A model generated the notes under the pieces. It was not told the DNA's origin and searched no databases. It saw only the letters and a list, made by a program, of their open reading frames with translations. A stretch of 14,011 nt of DNA from CAZWUZ01 sp964637655 [NCBI: uncultured bacterium]. Its GTDB lineage: Bacteria; DAOPZR01. Positions 1-6,075 of this stretch are shown in pieces. Each line of letters begins with the position of its first letter. The stretch's first letter is position 1. The position numbers were made by a program, and so were the translations under genes. The stretch lies in assembly GCA_964637655.1 (NCBI GenBank), contig CAZWUZ010000069.1, positions 1 through 14,011 of the forward strand, written 5' to 3'.

Positions 1-7
1 ATGTCGG

Positions 8-1408
8 ATGAGTCGCAGGCCGGACTATTATCAGCGCGTAGCGGATTTCTGCCGGCAAAGGATATCGGAAACGGAACGGAACGCAGACAATCTGCCGGGT
101 AAGCTGGATGAAGTTCTGAGTCTGCTCGACCTAATGAACAAGTTCGAGGTTGTACAGAATGCCGAGATTGTAGAAATGGCTGAAAAGTGGTGCGCGTTCG
201 CAGAGGAGTCTGGCGACTGGTTTCGTGCGACATTCTATTGGGAGTTCCTGGACAAGATGACGCGTGCCGACACGAATTCCGACAAGGCTATGAGCGTCCG
301 TAAGTGCATGGCAATCGCCTACGAAAAATGCGCCTTGTGGTGGGCAACCAACAATCCACCTGACTATCAGTCGGCGGCACATTGGATGCTCAAGACGAGG
401 GAATTGCTGAGGTTGCTGAATGCGGACCAGGCCGAATTGAAGGGAGTCCATGATTTGCTGTGCGAATACCAGAAACAGGGCGCGAACGGCGGCTCGGCAT
501 GCGTGACTCGAATTGACATTACGGACACCATCAAGAGGGCCGAGTCCTTTGTTTCGGGCAAGGGCTTCTACGAGGCGTTATTTGCGATAAGCCGCATGAT
601 AGCGCCCATGAACAAGACAGCGATGCGCGAACGGGCGCGTACCTTTTTTAGGAACTCACCACCCATGATGGTGATGTCAACCCGCCAAATGATAGGGAAG
701 AACGGTAAGGTAATCGCGACCGGAAGAGGATTGTCTGGAGACGGAGTCAGCAGCGATGACGTATTAGATGACGAGGCCATCAGATTGACCGGGCAACAGC
801 GAGACCTCGTGGCCAGGGCATGTCTTTCTCCGGCGTTCCGCTGCTTGGTAAGCGAGCATATGTTCAGACCGGGGGATTTGCTCCCTCTGTTGACCCATTC
901 CCCGTTCGTACCGCCGGGTCGGGAGGAAATATTCGCCAGGGGGTTATACTACGGGTTGAACGGCGATTTGATGCTGGCCGCCCACCTGCTGGTGCCTCAG
1001 GTGGAGAATTCCATTCGTATAATCCTGAGCAATGCCGGTGCTGTGGATACAACAGTAAAGCCGGCGGATAAAGAAGTGGAGCAGTATAAGATGCTCGGGG
1101 CATTGTTCAGGGAACCGAAAGCCATCGAGGTGTTTGGCGAAGATTTAGTGTTTGATTTGATGTCGCTGCTCAGCGAGCAATATGGCTCGAACCTGCGGAA
1201 CGACATCGCCCATGGCTTGCTGGATGCTCCGCAGTTTCACTCGACAACGGTTCAGTATTTCGTATGGTTGACGCTGCACCTTTGTCTTAGTCCGGTTATT
1301 GAGATAAATCGACAGCGGGCCGCGCGAGCCGCAGAAAGTGCTGCTGCAGCTATGCCTGATGTTTCGGGCGAATCGTCTCTTTCAGGGATGACAAGCGGAA
1401 AGGAATAA
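8..1408 (+). CDS. DUF4209-like protein with a HEPN-type RNDIAHG motif; candidate defence effector
   Basis: A 466-aa protein I assign to the DUF4209 family from its C-terminal third: a 'LLVPQVENSIR' stretch at about residues 327-337 and R397-N-D-I-A-H402-G403. DUF4209 is known for a conserved RNxxxHG motif, which also satisfies the R-x4-H signature of HEPN domains, many of which are metal-independent RNases in toxin and abortive-infection systems. The N-terminal half is mostly helical with no recognised motif; residues 436-448 are an Ala/Arg-rich tail. The start ATG at 8 overlaps a TGA at 9-11 in another frame (ATGA), which suggests coupling to an upstream gene outside the window, although a start further upstream cannot be excluded. 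The next gene follows after 3 nt. A defence role is inference from the family and cassette. Confidence 0.75.
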   Translation: MSRRPDYYQRVADFCRQRISETERNADNLPGKLDEVLSLLDLMNKFEVVQNAEIVEMAEKWCAFAEESGDWFRATFYWEFLDKMTRADTNSDKAMSVRKCMAIAYEKCALWWATNNPPDYQSAAHWMLKTRELLRLLNADQAELKGVHDLLCEYQKQGANGGSACVTRIDITDTIKRAESFVSGKGFYEALFAISRMIAPMNKTAMRERARTFFRNSPPMMVMSTRQMIGKNGKVIATGRGLSGDGVSSDDVLDDEAIRLTGQQRDLVARACLSPAFRCLVSEHMFRPGDLLPLLTHSPFVPPGREEIFARGLYYGLNGDLMLAAHLLVPQVENSIRIILSNAGAVDTTVKPADKEVEQYKMLGALFREPKAIEVFGEDLVFDLMSLLSEQYGSNLRNDIAHGLLDAPQFHSTTVQYFVWLTLHLCLSPVIEINRQRAARAAESAAAAMPDVSGESSLSGMTSGKE

Positions 1409-1411
1409 CCA

Positions 1412-2044
1412 ATGGAGATAATCTTTGCGGATAAGTACTATGATACTGCTGAGTGGGTAGCTGGTAAGTATAAACAAGAACTCGCTACCGCATTGGCTGA
1501 GATTGATGCTGGGGTATCGGCGGCCGACACTGATATGGGGCACGGAGCGGATTTCCCTGCAGTAATAGTAGAAATATTTAAGAGCGTGGATATCGCGTCG
1601 ATAGCGACGGCGGGCGGATTAGGAATGCTTGCCTTGGGTGGAGATAAACTGAACAAGAGCATTGAAGGGTGGCTGGAAATCGGAAAGAAACTCATGAAGG
1701 TGTTCCGTAAAATAGTTCCGGCCCGAATAGATGAAAGTGCCGCGGAATTGATTGCCCTTAAAGACGTATTTTCTCCAGCTCGTGAAGTTGCCGCAACCAA
1801 AATCGTCGGTATCACAATCCAGGTGATTGAGTTTTCACCTGTTAACCAGGGAAAGGGAAAATTGGGAAGGCGCCCAGACGCCCTGTATATTGTCGCGGTG
1901 AAACTACAGGACCGGGTATTCTTGTATGGCATTAGGTCAAATTCGACCATTGATATCAAGCAGGAATACAGTACCGACTGGAGTAGATTTCACGAACAGC
2001 CAATTGACTGGGCAATTCGGATGCCCCAAAGCAATGGCAAGTGA
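1412..2044 (+). CDS. Conserved-looking hypothetical protein, second gene of the putative defence cassette
   Basis: A 210-aa protein that I do not recognise. The start ATG at 1412 is well supported by GGAAAGGA at 1397-1404, which sits in the end of the preceding gene; the 3-nt gap between the genes shows they are co-transcribed and probably translated in step. Around residues 50-80 there is a hydrophobic, Gly-rich stretch (SIATAGGLGMLALGG) that could be a membrane-associated or buried helix, followed by an amphipathic Lys-rich helix (KSIEGWLEIGKKLMKVFRK). The second half has alternating hydrophobic residues suggesting beta strands. There is no signal peptide and no visible catalytic motif. Its place between a HEPN-like and an HNH protein suggests a regulatory, sensor or structural partner, which is inference only. 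Confidence 0.7.
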   Translation: MEIIFADKYYDTAEWVAGKYKQELATALAEIDAGVSAADTDMGHGADFPAVIVEIFKSVDIASIATAGGLGMLALGGDKLNKSIEGWLEIGKKLMKVFRKIVPARIDESAAELIALKDVFSPAREVAATKIVGITIQVIEFSPVNQGKGKLGRRPDALYIVAVKLQDRVFLYGIRSNSTIDIKQEYSTDWSRFHEQPIDWAIRMPQSNGK

Positions 2045-2052
2045 GGTGTGAT

Positions 2053-2103
2053 ATGAAAACAATAAGGGTTGAGCCCAATGAATTACAAACAACAGGACGT
2101 TGA
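2053..2103 (+). CDS. 16-codon micro-ORF between the cassette genes; leader peptide or frameshifted N-terminus
   Basis: ATG at 2053 has a good Shine-Dalgarno (GAGGTG at 2043-2048) and reads MKTIRVEPNELQTTGR before a TGA at 2101-2103. That stop overlaps the TTG at 2100 that opens the HNH frame (TTGA), the usual geometry of translational coupling. The HNH gene has no strong SD of its own, so ribosomes may reach it through this ORF. Alternatively the micro-ORF is the true N-terminus of the HNH protein, joined by a -1 shift or separated by a mutation. The peptide is too short to assign to a family. Confidence 0.4.
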   Translation: MKTIRVEPNELQTTGR

Positions 2104-2849
2104 GACGCCTTATGGAACGATTACCTCCAAAGTCCTCAACTGTCCGGGCATTGTTCGCTAAGTCGGGCAACGAATGTTCGTTCCCCGGCTGTGGGCAAGC
2201 CCTCGTCGATGACCGAAATCTCCTGGTTGGTGAGGTATGCCATATCAACGCCGTAAAAAACACCGAGGCCCGTTACGATGCGACGAAGACCGAAGAGGAG
2301 CTTCGCGACTACGATAACCTGATTCTGCTGTGCCATGCGCACCATGTCCGAGTCGATTCATTGGCTGACGAGTATCCAGCTCCTGTACTCCGGACCATGC
2401 GCGAGAATCACGAACGGACCGTCGAACATAAGGTTTACACGGTGTCTGACGATATCGTCAACGATGCCCTGTTTCAACTCTTAAAGTTGGAATGGGAACC
2501 ATACTTCGAGCCAACCATAGAATACCTGATTGCAGATATCATGGAGGGTCGCGGCGGACAGCAGGGTATGAACCGCCTAGCCGGCCAGGTCGGGGTCCTT
2601 CTCGATGCGACTCTTTACATTCTTACGCTTCGTGCGCTAGCGAGCGCTGCACTCCAGGAGCGACACCGGCTTCTTAGAGAACACCAAGAGTGGCAGGAGC
2701 ATCGGCATCGTGAGGCACATAAGGCCAGCCTTGAAATGGCAGGTGGTACAATGGCACCACTGCTCTACGGCGGGACCTACAATGATATTACCGAGCAGAG
2801 AATTGAGTACCTTCGCAATACCTACTCCCTGAAAGCGGAGCATCATTAA
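2100..2849 (+). CDS. HNH endonuclease-like protein
   Basis: A 249-aa protein (from TTG 2100) with a clear HNH nuclease core in its first 85 residues: C26-x4-C31, H48 in 'GEVCHIN', and N73 in 'DNLILLCHAHH' with C78, H81 and H82. In this family the Cys/His set binds structural zinc and the His-Asn-His residues form the metal-dependent nuclease centre that cuts DNA. The remaining 150 residues are helical, with a highly charged segment (about 187-208, Glu/His/Arg-rich) that may be a coiled coil; I do not recognise them. The start is uncertain: TTG at 2100 is coupled to the preceding micro-ORF, and ATG at 2112 is an alternative. As the last gene of the cassette it is plausibly the DNA-targeting effector of a defence system. 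Confidence 0.85.
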   Translation: MRRLMERLPPKSSTVRALFAKSGNECSFPGCGQALVDDRNLLVGEVCHINAVKNTEARYDATKTEEELRDYDNLILLCHAHHVRVDSLADEYPAPVLRTMRENHERTVEHKVYTVSDDIVNDALFQLLKLEWEPYFEPTIEYLIADIMEGRGGQQGMNRLAGQVGVLLDATLYILTLRALASAALQERHRLLREHQEWQEHRHREAHKASLEMAGGTMAPLLYGGTYNDITEQRIEYLRNTYSLKAEHH

Positions 2850-3193
2850 TCATGAAATGCGTGCCAATAGACGCAGCGGGTTGGAATCAGGGGGGAGCTG
2901 GGACACGGGTGCGCCTGCAATCGTGCGTTATACGCGCTCGTAGGCGGCACATTTTCAGGCAGCGAACGCCAAAATCTCGCAAGTCGGCAGGGAGAGCCAC
3001 TACTATATAGTGTAAGCACGCCCGCCCCGAACGTTCCGCACACGCTCGCCGGCCCGACAACCCGCGCCGTCGGCCAGGTCGGGCGGCCGCGGCCCGGTGG
3101 GTTAGCTGGCGGGAGAGCGGCGCGGGCGGTGGTGGCTGTACATGTTCGCATTCCGATGGGACTATCCAGCCCAACCGAATAGACAGATTCGGA
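2850..3193. other. Intergenic stretch between converging genes; no gene recognised
   Basis: This stretch lies between the 3' ends of the HNH gene and the leftward repressor gene. It holds a small perfect palindrome (ACTATATAGT at 3002-3011) and, from about 3020, a very GC-rich part with interrupted inverted repeats (CCCGAC ... GTCGGG). No hairpin is followed by a T-run, so no convincing Rho-independent terminator is visible for either gene. Reading frames across it are biased, low-complexity translations and I do not accept them as genes. Confidence 0.5.
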
Positions 3194-3970
3194 CTAATCA
3201 ACGTCACTGGTCTCGTCGAGATTATTCAAGTTGGCAATGGTGGCGTAATTGCGCTGAACAACCAGCACTGGCAATACGACAACATCGTAGATGTCCTCTT
3301 CCTGAGAGTAAGTGTGCGGACGGTACTCTGCATACTCCTTCTGGGTGCTGTCCTTGATGAGCCAGAACCCTGACTTTTGGTTCGCGACGACGACCCCGAT
3401 ATTCACGGTCACCCCGCCGCGACTGTTGTTCGCAGGCTCGACCACGACGGCTACGCAGGTGTTCCATTCCCACTTTGTGCTCACGAAAAGGGTATCGCCC
3501 TTCAATATCCCCCTGCCGTGATTGTCGGTTCTTGCCTTGGTCGCAACACAGGCGCAGTTGCGCGGAATCTGGTCGGAGGTTATTCCGACATCCATGACCT
3601 TTCTTGCCTGGCGTCTACCTTTTGGCGACGAAGCGTTGTCGCCAGATTTCTGCGCCTCCCCCTTGGGCCTTCGCGTGCCCTGCGGAAACTCAATCAACGG
3701 AATCAAGTTGTCCTCAATCCTCTTGACAGGGGCTGGCGCCGGAACATCGTTGCTCAACCCCAGCAGCACAGACACGGGAACCTGGAAGGTCTTAGCGATG
3801 AGGTAGATTGCGTCAATGGATGGCATGTAGCTTCTCTGCAGCCAGCGCGATATGTTGGCAGGCGTGACCCCAATCGCACGTGCGAACTCAGAGTTATTTC
3901 CGTGGTATCTCTCGTCGATGATTGACTTGATTTTTGACGATACTGCCTTCTGGAAATCGGTGTTCTTCAT
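3194..3970 (-). CDS. Phage-type HTH transcriptional repressor with an S24-like C-terminal half lacking the catalytic serine
   Basis: A 258-aa protein with an N-terminal XRE-type helix-turn-helix (about residues 10-72; 'NSEFARAIGVTPANISRWLQ' is the recognition core) and a C-terminal part that ends like CI/LexA repressors (LKGDTLFV, then beta strands). In S24 repressors this region reads G-x-S-M-x-P before the GD pair and the Ser is the self-cleavage nucleophile. Here the aligned segment is TDNHGRGILKGD, with Asn150 in the place of Ser and no Met or Pro. The domain therefore looks unable to cleave itself, so induction would need another route. The linker (about 95-125) is Lys/Arg/Ser-rich. The start ATG is preceded by GGAGG on the minus strand. 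It is divergent from the strong promoter at 4046, which it probably represses to control the small-gene operon, xis-like gene and integrase. Confidence 0.85.
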   Translation of the reverse strand: MKNTDFQKAVSSKIKSIIDERYHGNNSEFARAIGVTPANISRWLQRSYMPSIDAIYLIAKTFQVPVSVLLGLSNDVPAPAPVKRIEDNLIPLIEFPQGTRRPKGEAQKSGDNASSPKGRRQARKVMDVGITSDQIPRNCACVATKARTDNHGRGILKGDTLFVSTKWEWNTCVAVVVEPANNSRGGVTVNIGVVVANQKSGFWLIKDSTQKEYAEYRPHTYSQEEDIYDVVVLPVLVVQRNYATIANLNNLDETSDVD

Positions 3971-3985
3971 TTTGGCCTCCGCAAG

Positions 3986-4001
3986 CCTATAGTAACATAG
4001 G
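3986..4001. promoter_or_regulatory. Operator-like inverted repeat in front of the repressor gene
   Basis: CCTAT and ATAGG arms flank a 6-nt AGTAAC centre. On the minus strand it covers a candidate extended -10 (TG-T-TACTAT) lying 17 nt from a weak -35-like TTGCAT, so a bound repressor would autoregulate its own gene. The assignment as repressor operator is inference from position and symmetry. Confidence 0.4.
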
Positions 4002-4045
4002 TTCGGATGTAATGCAAGCGCGAACAGTGGCGCACTTGGTAGGAC

Positions 4046-4074
4046 TTGACAAGCGCTGGATTTTGTGATATAAT
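4046..4074 (+). promoter_or_regulatory. Consensus sigma70 promoter with extended -10 (early rightward promoter)
   Basis: TTGACA at 4046-4051, a 17-nt spacer and TATAAT at 4069-4074 match the sigma70 consensus in every position, and TG-A in front of the -10 box adds an extended -10. The start point should be about 4081. A short palindrome CTTG-A-CAAG (4045-4053) overlaps the -35 box and is a possible operator. It points into the small-gene cluster and is divergent from the repressor gene, the layout of a phage lysogeny switch. Confidence 0.85.
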
Positions 4075-4083
4075 GCTCTCAAA

Positions 4084-4111
4084 GGCGGAAGAAAGGGCCG
4101 CCGAATTTTTT
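4084..4111 (+). terminator. Hairpin plus T6 at the very start of the early transcript; attenuator-like
   Basis: GGCGG (4084-4088) and CCGCC (4098-4102) form a 5-bp stem followed by GAA and six T. It starts about 3 nt after the predicted start point of the strong promoter. This could be a weak terminator or attenuator that lets the operon be read only with antitermination, or a 5' stability hairpin. The stem is short, so termination efficiency is uncertain. Confidence 0.4.
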
Positions 4112-4137
4112 ACCGTGAAGATTGCAAAAACTAAAAA

Positions 4138-4155
4138 ATGCGCGATAGTGCGCAT
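4138..4155. repeat. Inverted repeat in the early leader
   Basis: ATGCGC and GCGCAT are perfect 6-bp arms around GATAGT. It lies about 55 nt downstream of the expected transcription start, so it could act as an operator or as an RNA hairpin. A 40-codon ORF opens at the same ATG (to 4260) but it lacks an SD and runs through the structured element, so I do not call it. Confidence 0.3.
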
Positions 4156-4171
4156 GTATTAAGAGTGGGCG

Positions 4172-4270
4172 GGCAGGACACGACGGACGGGCAGGCAGGT
4201 AGTGCTCGCCTGACACCCCGCCTAGGTAAAAGCAGGACCGGCGTCAGTACGGCGCGTTGACGCCGAGTCG
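4172..4270 (+). ncRNA. Structured leader element, copy A (shared with 5004-5110)
   Basis: This block matches 5004-5110 in two conserved parts: GGCAGGACACGACGGACGGG at the start, and an AGCAGGACCGG...CAGTACGGCG...GTTGACG part at the end. The middle differs in sequence but folds in both copies. Here CAGGC (4192-4196) pairs with GCCTG (4208-4212) inside a CGGG/CCCG stem, and CGGCG (4250-4254) pairs with CGCCG (4261-4265). It ends about 50 nt before the start codon at 4319, so it is a candidate 5'-UTR regulatory RNA or small RNA. I know no named RNA family that it matches. Confidence 0.45.
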
Positions 4271-4318
4271 GATAAAGCGATGGTTGGCAAGAAGGCGTGC
4301 CAATGAAAGGAAGGCGAT

Positions 4319-4744
4319 ATGAGAGCGACGGCAGGGTTGGCTTGGTTGGTTGACGACACTCGGTTCGGCCAGAGGGACGCGGCCAACAATGGCCCCGGCG
4401 GTGCGGCAGACCGTGTTAATCCGCCTTTCCCCATTGGCGACCGGTATCGGGCCAGAGAACTCGCCGAAGCCGCGGAGTTCTTCATTGCTCGGCGTGACAC
4501 GAACCTTTTTCCGCCTGGAGATGAGGGTGATGGCGAACCGTGGTGGCTGGGCGACATGGCGCGCGAAAGGCAGGTGTGCTGCGAAGGCATCGACACCTTC
4601 TCACGCCATTTTATCGAGCACTGCCGGACTTACAGGCACGTGGCCGCGTTGTGTGGCGTGGATGCGCGCGAGCTGAGGGAATACGTGAGACGGCTTGACC
4701 GCCGCCGGGAGACCAATCGCCCGTGCTATGTGAAGGAAATGTAG
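4319..4744 (+). CDS. Small hypothetical protein with a possible C-terminal HTH
   Basis: A 141-aa protein of no family that I recognise. The start ATG at 4319 has an excellent SD (AAAGGAAGG at 4306-4313, 5-nt gap). The N-terminal third is Gly/Ala/Asp-rich and probably disordered; the middle has a Trp pair (PWWLGDMARER, about residues 74-84). Residues 98-126 (IEHCRTYRHVAALCGVDARELREYVRRL) have the spacing of a helix-turn-helix, followed by a basic tail, so DNA binding is possible. It is the first clear gene after the strong promoter at 4046 and the structured leader, so it should be an early function of the element. Confidence 0.65.
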   Translation: MRATAGLAWLVDDTRFGQRDAANNGPGGAADRVNPPFPIGDRYRARELAEAAEFFIARRDTNLFPPGDEGDGEPWWLGDMARERQVCCEGIDTFSRHFIEHCRTYRHVAALCGVDARELREYVRRLDRRRETNRPCYVKEM

Positions 4745-4776
4745 TCGTGGTATCGCGCTTGTGGTCGGGACCTGCC

Positions 4777-4801
4777 GGCGGCAGGACGAGGAAGGGGGTG
4801 G
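4777..4801 (+). repeat. Duplicated SD-like module, first copy
   Basis: GGCGGCAGGACGA (4777-4789) followed by a G-rich tract is repeated exactly at 5144-5156, where it carries the ribosome binding site of the gene at 5172. Here the module is followed by no long rightward ORF but by the CRISPR-like repeats, as if the repeats occupy the position of a gene in this cassette. Confidence 0.45.
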
Positions 4802-4837
4802 TTTAAAGGTTGCAGGGCTAACAACTGACCGGGAAGA

Positions 4838-4985
4838 GTTTCCTCTGCGTATGCAGAGATGAACCAGAAAAAGGCTGACCCGGAGCCTGAACAAAATTTC
4901 CTCTGCGTATGCAGAGATGAACCAGAATAAGGCTGCTCCGGAGCCTGAGTAAAAATTTCCTCCGCGTATGCAGAGACGAGGCCGG
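4838..4985 (+). CRISPR. Three-copy mini-array of type I-E-like repeats with related, hairpin-forming 'spacers'
   Basis: Three copies start at 4838, 4896 and 4955. The first two are identical over 31 nt from 4839 and 4897. The layout is that of a type I-E CRISPR repeat: a 5-nt 5' part (TTTC after G or A), a 6-bp stem CTCTGC/GCAGAG with loop GTAT, and the tail ATGAACCA (the I-E consensus ends in ATGAACCG), 29 nt in all. The third copy has CTCCGC in the stem and a decayed tail (ACGAGG), as terminal repeats often do. It is odd as a CRISPR array: periods are 58 and 59 nt instead of the usual 60-61, the two intervals are alike, and each contains AGGCT...CCGGAGCCT, which folds. No cas genes are in the window. 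It may be a decayed mini-array, a tandem-duplicated RNA, or a repeat-mimicking anti-CRISPR RNA. Confidence 0.5.
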
Positions 4986-5003
4986 GAAAGGGGGAGGGTT
5001 CCA

Positions 5004-5110
5004 GGCAGGACACGACGGACGGGTTTGCTGGAGACACACGCCGAACAAGCCCGCCCAGATGAGCAGGACCGGCAGGCAGTACGGCGTCGTTGACGTCGGC
5101 CGAGTAACTG
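5004..5110 (+). ncRNA. Structured leader element, copy B
   Basis: This is the second copy of the element at 4172-4270. CGGGTTTG (5020-5027) pairs with CAAGCCCG (5046-5053) through 8 bp with one G-U. CGGCGTC (5082-5088) pairs with GACGTCG (5092-5098) around GTT, also with one G-U. The same two-hairpin plan as copy A is kept although the arms differ, which supports selection on RNA structure. It lies about 60 nt upstream of the ATG at 5172, nearly the same distance as copy A from its gene. Confidence 0.45.
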
Positions 5111-5171
5111 ATGGTCAGTGCAGATAAATAAACCGGCTTGCATGGCGGCAGGACGAAGGGGGGTGAAAACA

Positions 5172-5543
5172 ATGACGCTGCTCAAAATGGTGGAGTTGCA
5201 CGGATACGACGCGCGGCAGGATGTGGGGCGTGTCCCTGAAACTCCCGACGTGAAAACGGTCGTAGGCATGGTGCCGGTGCCGCCCGCTAACCTTGATTGC
5301 TGGGACTACGCGGACGGTGGCAGGAATGTGATGCGTTATTCCGGGGTGCACTCTGGTCTTGGCAGGACCGAGGACGGGAAGTGGTATATCTGCAACTTCG
5401 GCAAATCCGACGAAGGCAAAACGTATTTTGCCGCTCTGGTTACCGAAGAACACGCGAAGGAGCGTGTGTTGCAGTGCGTACCGCAGGACTATGAGAAGTT
5501 CTTCGGCGAACCCGCGCCGGAACTGCAGGTGCGGAAGCCGTAG
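5172..5543 (+). CDS. Small hypothetical protein
   Basis: A 123-aa protein of unknown family. An in-frame ATG exists at 5118, but I choose ATG 5172, because AAGGGGGG (5155-5162) gives it a good SD about 8 nt upstream and the earlier start has none and would run through the SD module. The central part (GLGRTEDGKWYICNFGKSDEGKTYFAALVTEEHA, about residues 62-95) looks like beta strands followed by a helix. There are no membrane segments or signal peptide. It follows structured element B and is followed by a strong terminator at 5587, so it forms its own cassette. Confidence 0.6.
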   Translation: MTLLKMVELHGYDARQDVGRVPETPDVKTVVGMVPVPPANLDCWDYADGGRNVMRYSGVHSGLGRTEDGKWYICNFGKSDEGKTYFAALVTEEHAKERVLQCVPQDYEKFFGEPAPELQVRKP

Positions 5544-5570
5544 AACAAAGCTCTCCCGAGGAGGGCGAGG

Positions 5571-5684
5571 ATGAGTACGGTTGAACGGCCGCCGGCGCCA
5601 CTGAACGGCCGGCGGCCTTTTACAAAAAGCCCGTTTATAGCGGGCGGGAAAGGAGGATGGTGGTGGAAGACAGCAAGCAGTTAA
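5571..5684 (+). CDS. Short ORF with a strong SD that runs into a terminator
   Basis: ATG at 5571 has a near-ideal SD (GAGGAGGGCGAGG in front), yet its 37-codon frame (MSTVERPPAP...) crosses the terminator hairpin at 5587-5621 and ends inside the next gene. Most transcripts would stop before it can be completed. It could be the remaining start of a deleted gene, or a ribosome-terminator coupling device. A functional protein is doubtful. Confidence 0.2.
   Translation: MSTVERPPAPLNGRRPFTKSPFIAGGKGGWWWKTASS
5587..5621 (+). terminator. Strong Rho-independent terminator
   Basis: GGCCGCCGGC (5587-5596) and GCCGGCGGCC (5608-5617) form a perfect 10-bp stem with an 11-nt loop, followed by TTTT. It closes the transcript of the 123-aa gene and resembles the terminator at 6093-6123; both share GAACGGCCGGCGGC in the 3' arm. 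Confidence 0.85.
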
Positions 5685-6046
5685 CCTTCGAGGGATTCGA
5701 GGAGACCGAGGCAGCACCTGCACGGCGAATCACGCGTCGGGCTGCGGCGCGTCGGCTGAAACCCGAACGCGTCGTTATCGCCAGTCAGGCCGTAGATGTC
5801 GCAGGTCTGTACCGGGATATCGAGGCGGCCGCCGACAAGGCAGCCGCGGACAGGTACGGAGTCCATGGCGTCTGCCTCGGCGTGCAGATGGTCTTTCCGG
5901 GATGGGAGTGGGTCGTTGACGGGTATGAGGTCCACATCGGCCACCGTGAAGACCCGACTCGCAGCGAGACGATTATCGTGGCCGTGAACACCGCTCCGGG
6001 GAATGGCAAGTCCCGGCGGAACAGGCAGGAACGGCTGGCGGCGTAG
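5663..6046 (+). CDS. Small hypothetical protein, paralogue of the protein at 6719
   Basis: I take GTG 5663 as start (127 aa): AGGAGG at 5651-5656 directly touches the ATG at 5657, too close to work, and lies 6 nt from GTG 5663. The N-terminus (QLTFEGFEE, then an Ala/Arg-rich basic stretch) is probably flexible. The rest has the pattern D-x2-A-A-A...Y-G-x2-G-V...V...D-G...H-x3-G...TI-x-V, shared with the 83-aa protein at 6719-6970, so the two belong to one small family encoded twice in this element. No function is known to me. It sits between two near-identical terminators as a self-contained cassette. Confidence 0.6.
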   Translation: MEDSKQLTFEGFEETEAAPARRITRRAAARRLKPERVVIASQAVDVAGLYRDIEAAADKAAADRYGVHGVCLGVQMVFPGWEWVVDGYEVHIGHREDPTRSETIIVAVNTAPGNGKSRRNRQERLAA

Positions 6047-6075
6047 AGATAATGCTGCGCGCAGAGGAGCATACC

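Noticed and set aside
1438-1959. 173-aa minus-strand ORF inside the second cassette gene
   Set aside because: It is fully contained in the + strand gene, which has a strong SD and operon spacing; the antisense frame has no start signal.
2846-3207. Minus-strand ORFs of 101 and 106 aa downstream of the repressor
   Set aside because: They are Pro/Arg/Ala-rich translations of a GC-rich intergenic stretch, without SD or motif.
3377-3925. 182-aa plus-strand ORF opposite the repressor
   Set aside because: It is antisense to a clear HTH repressor gene and shows no motif or SD.
4138-4260. 40-codon ORF starting in the 4138 palindrome
   Set aside because: There is no SD and the frame crosses structured element A, whose counterpart B has no equivalent frame.
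4601-5269. Minus-strand ORFs of 222, 148 and 76 aa with repeated 'SAYAEEI' and 'LCIRRGN'
   Set aside because: The peptide repeats are just the CRISPR-like repeat read in different frames; there is no SD and the frames cross the structured elements.
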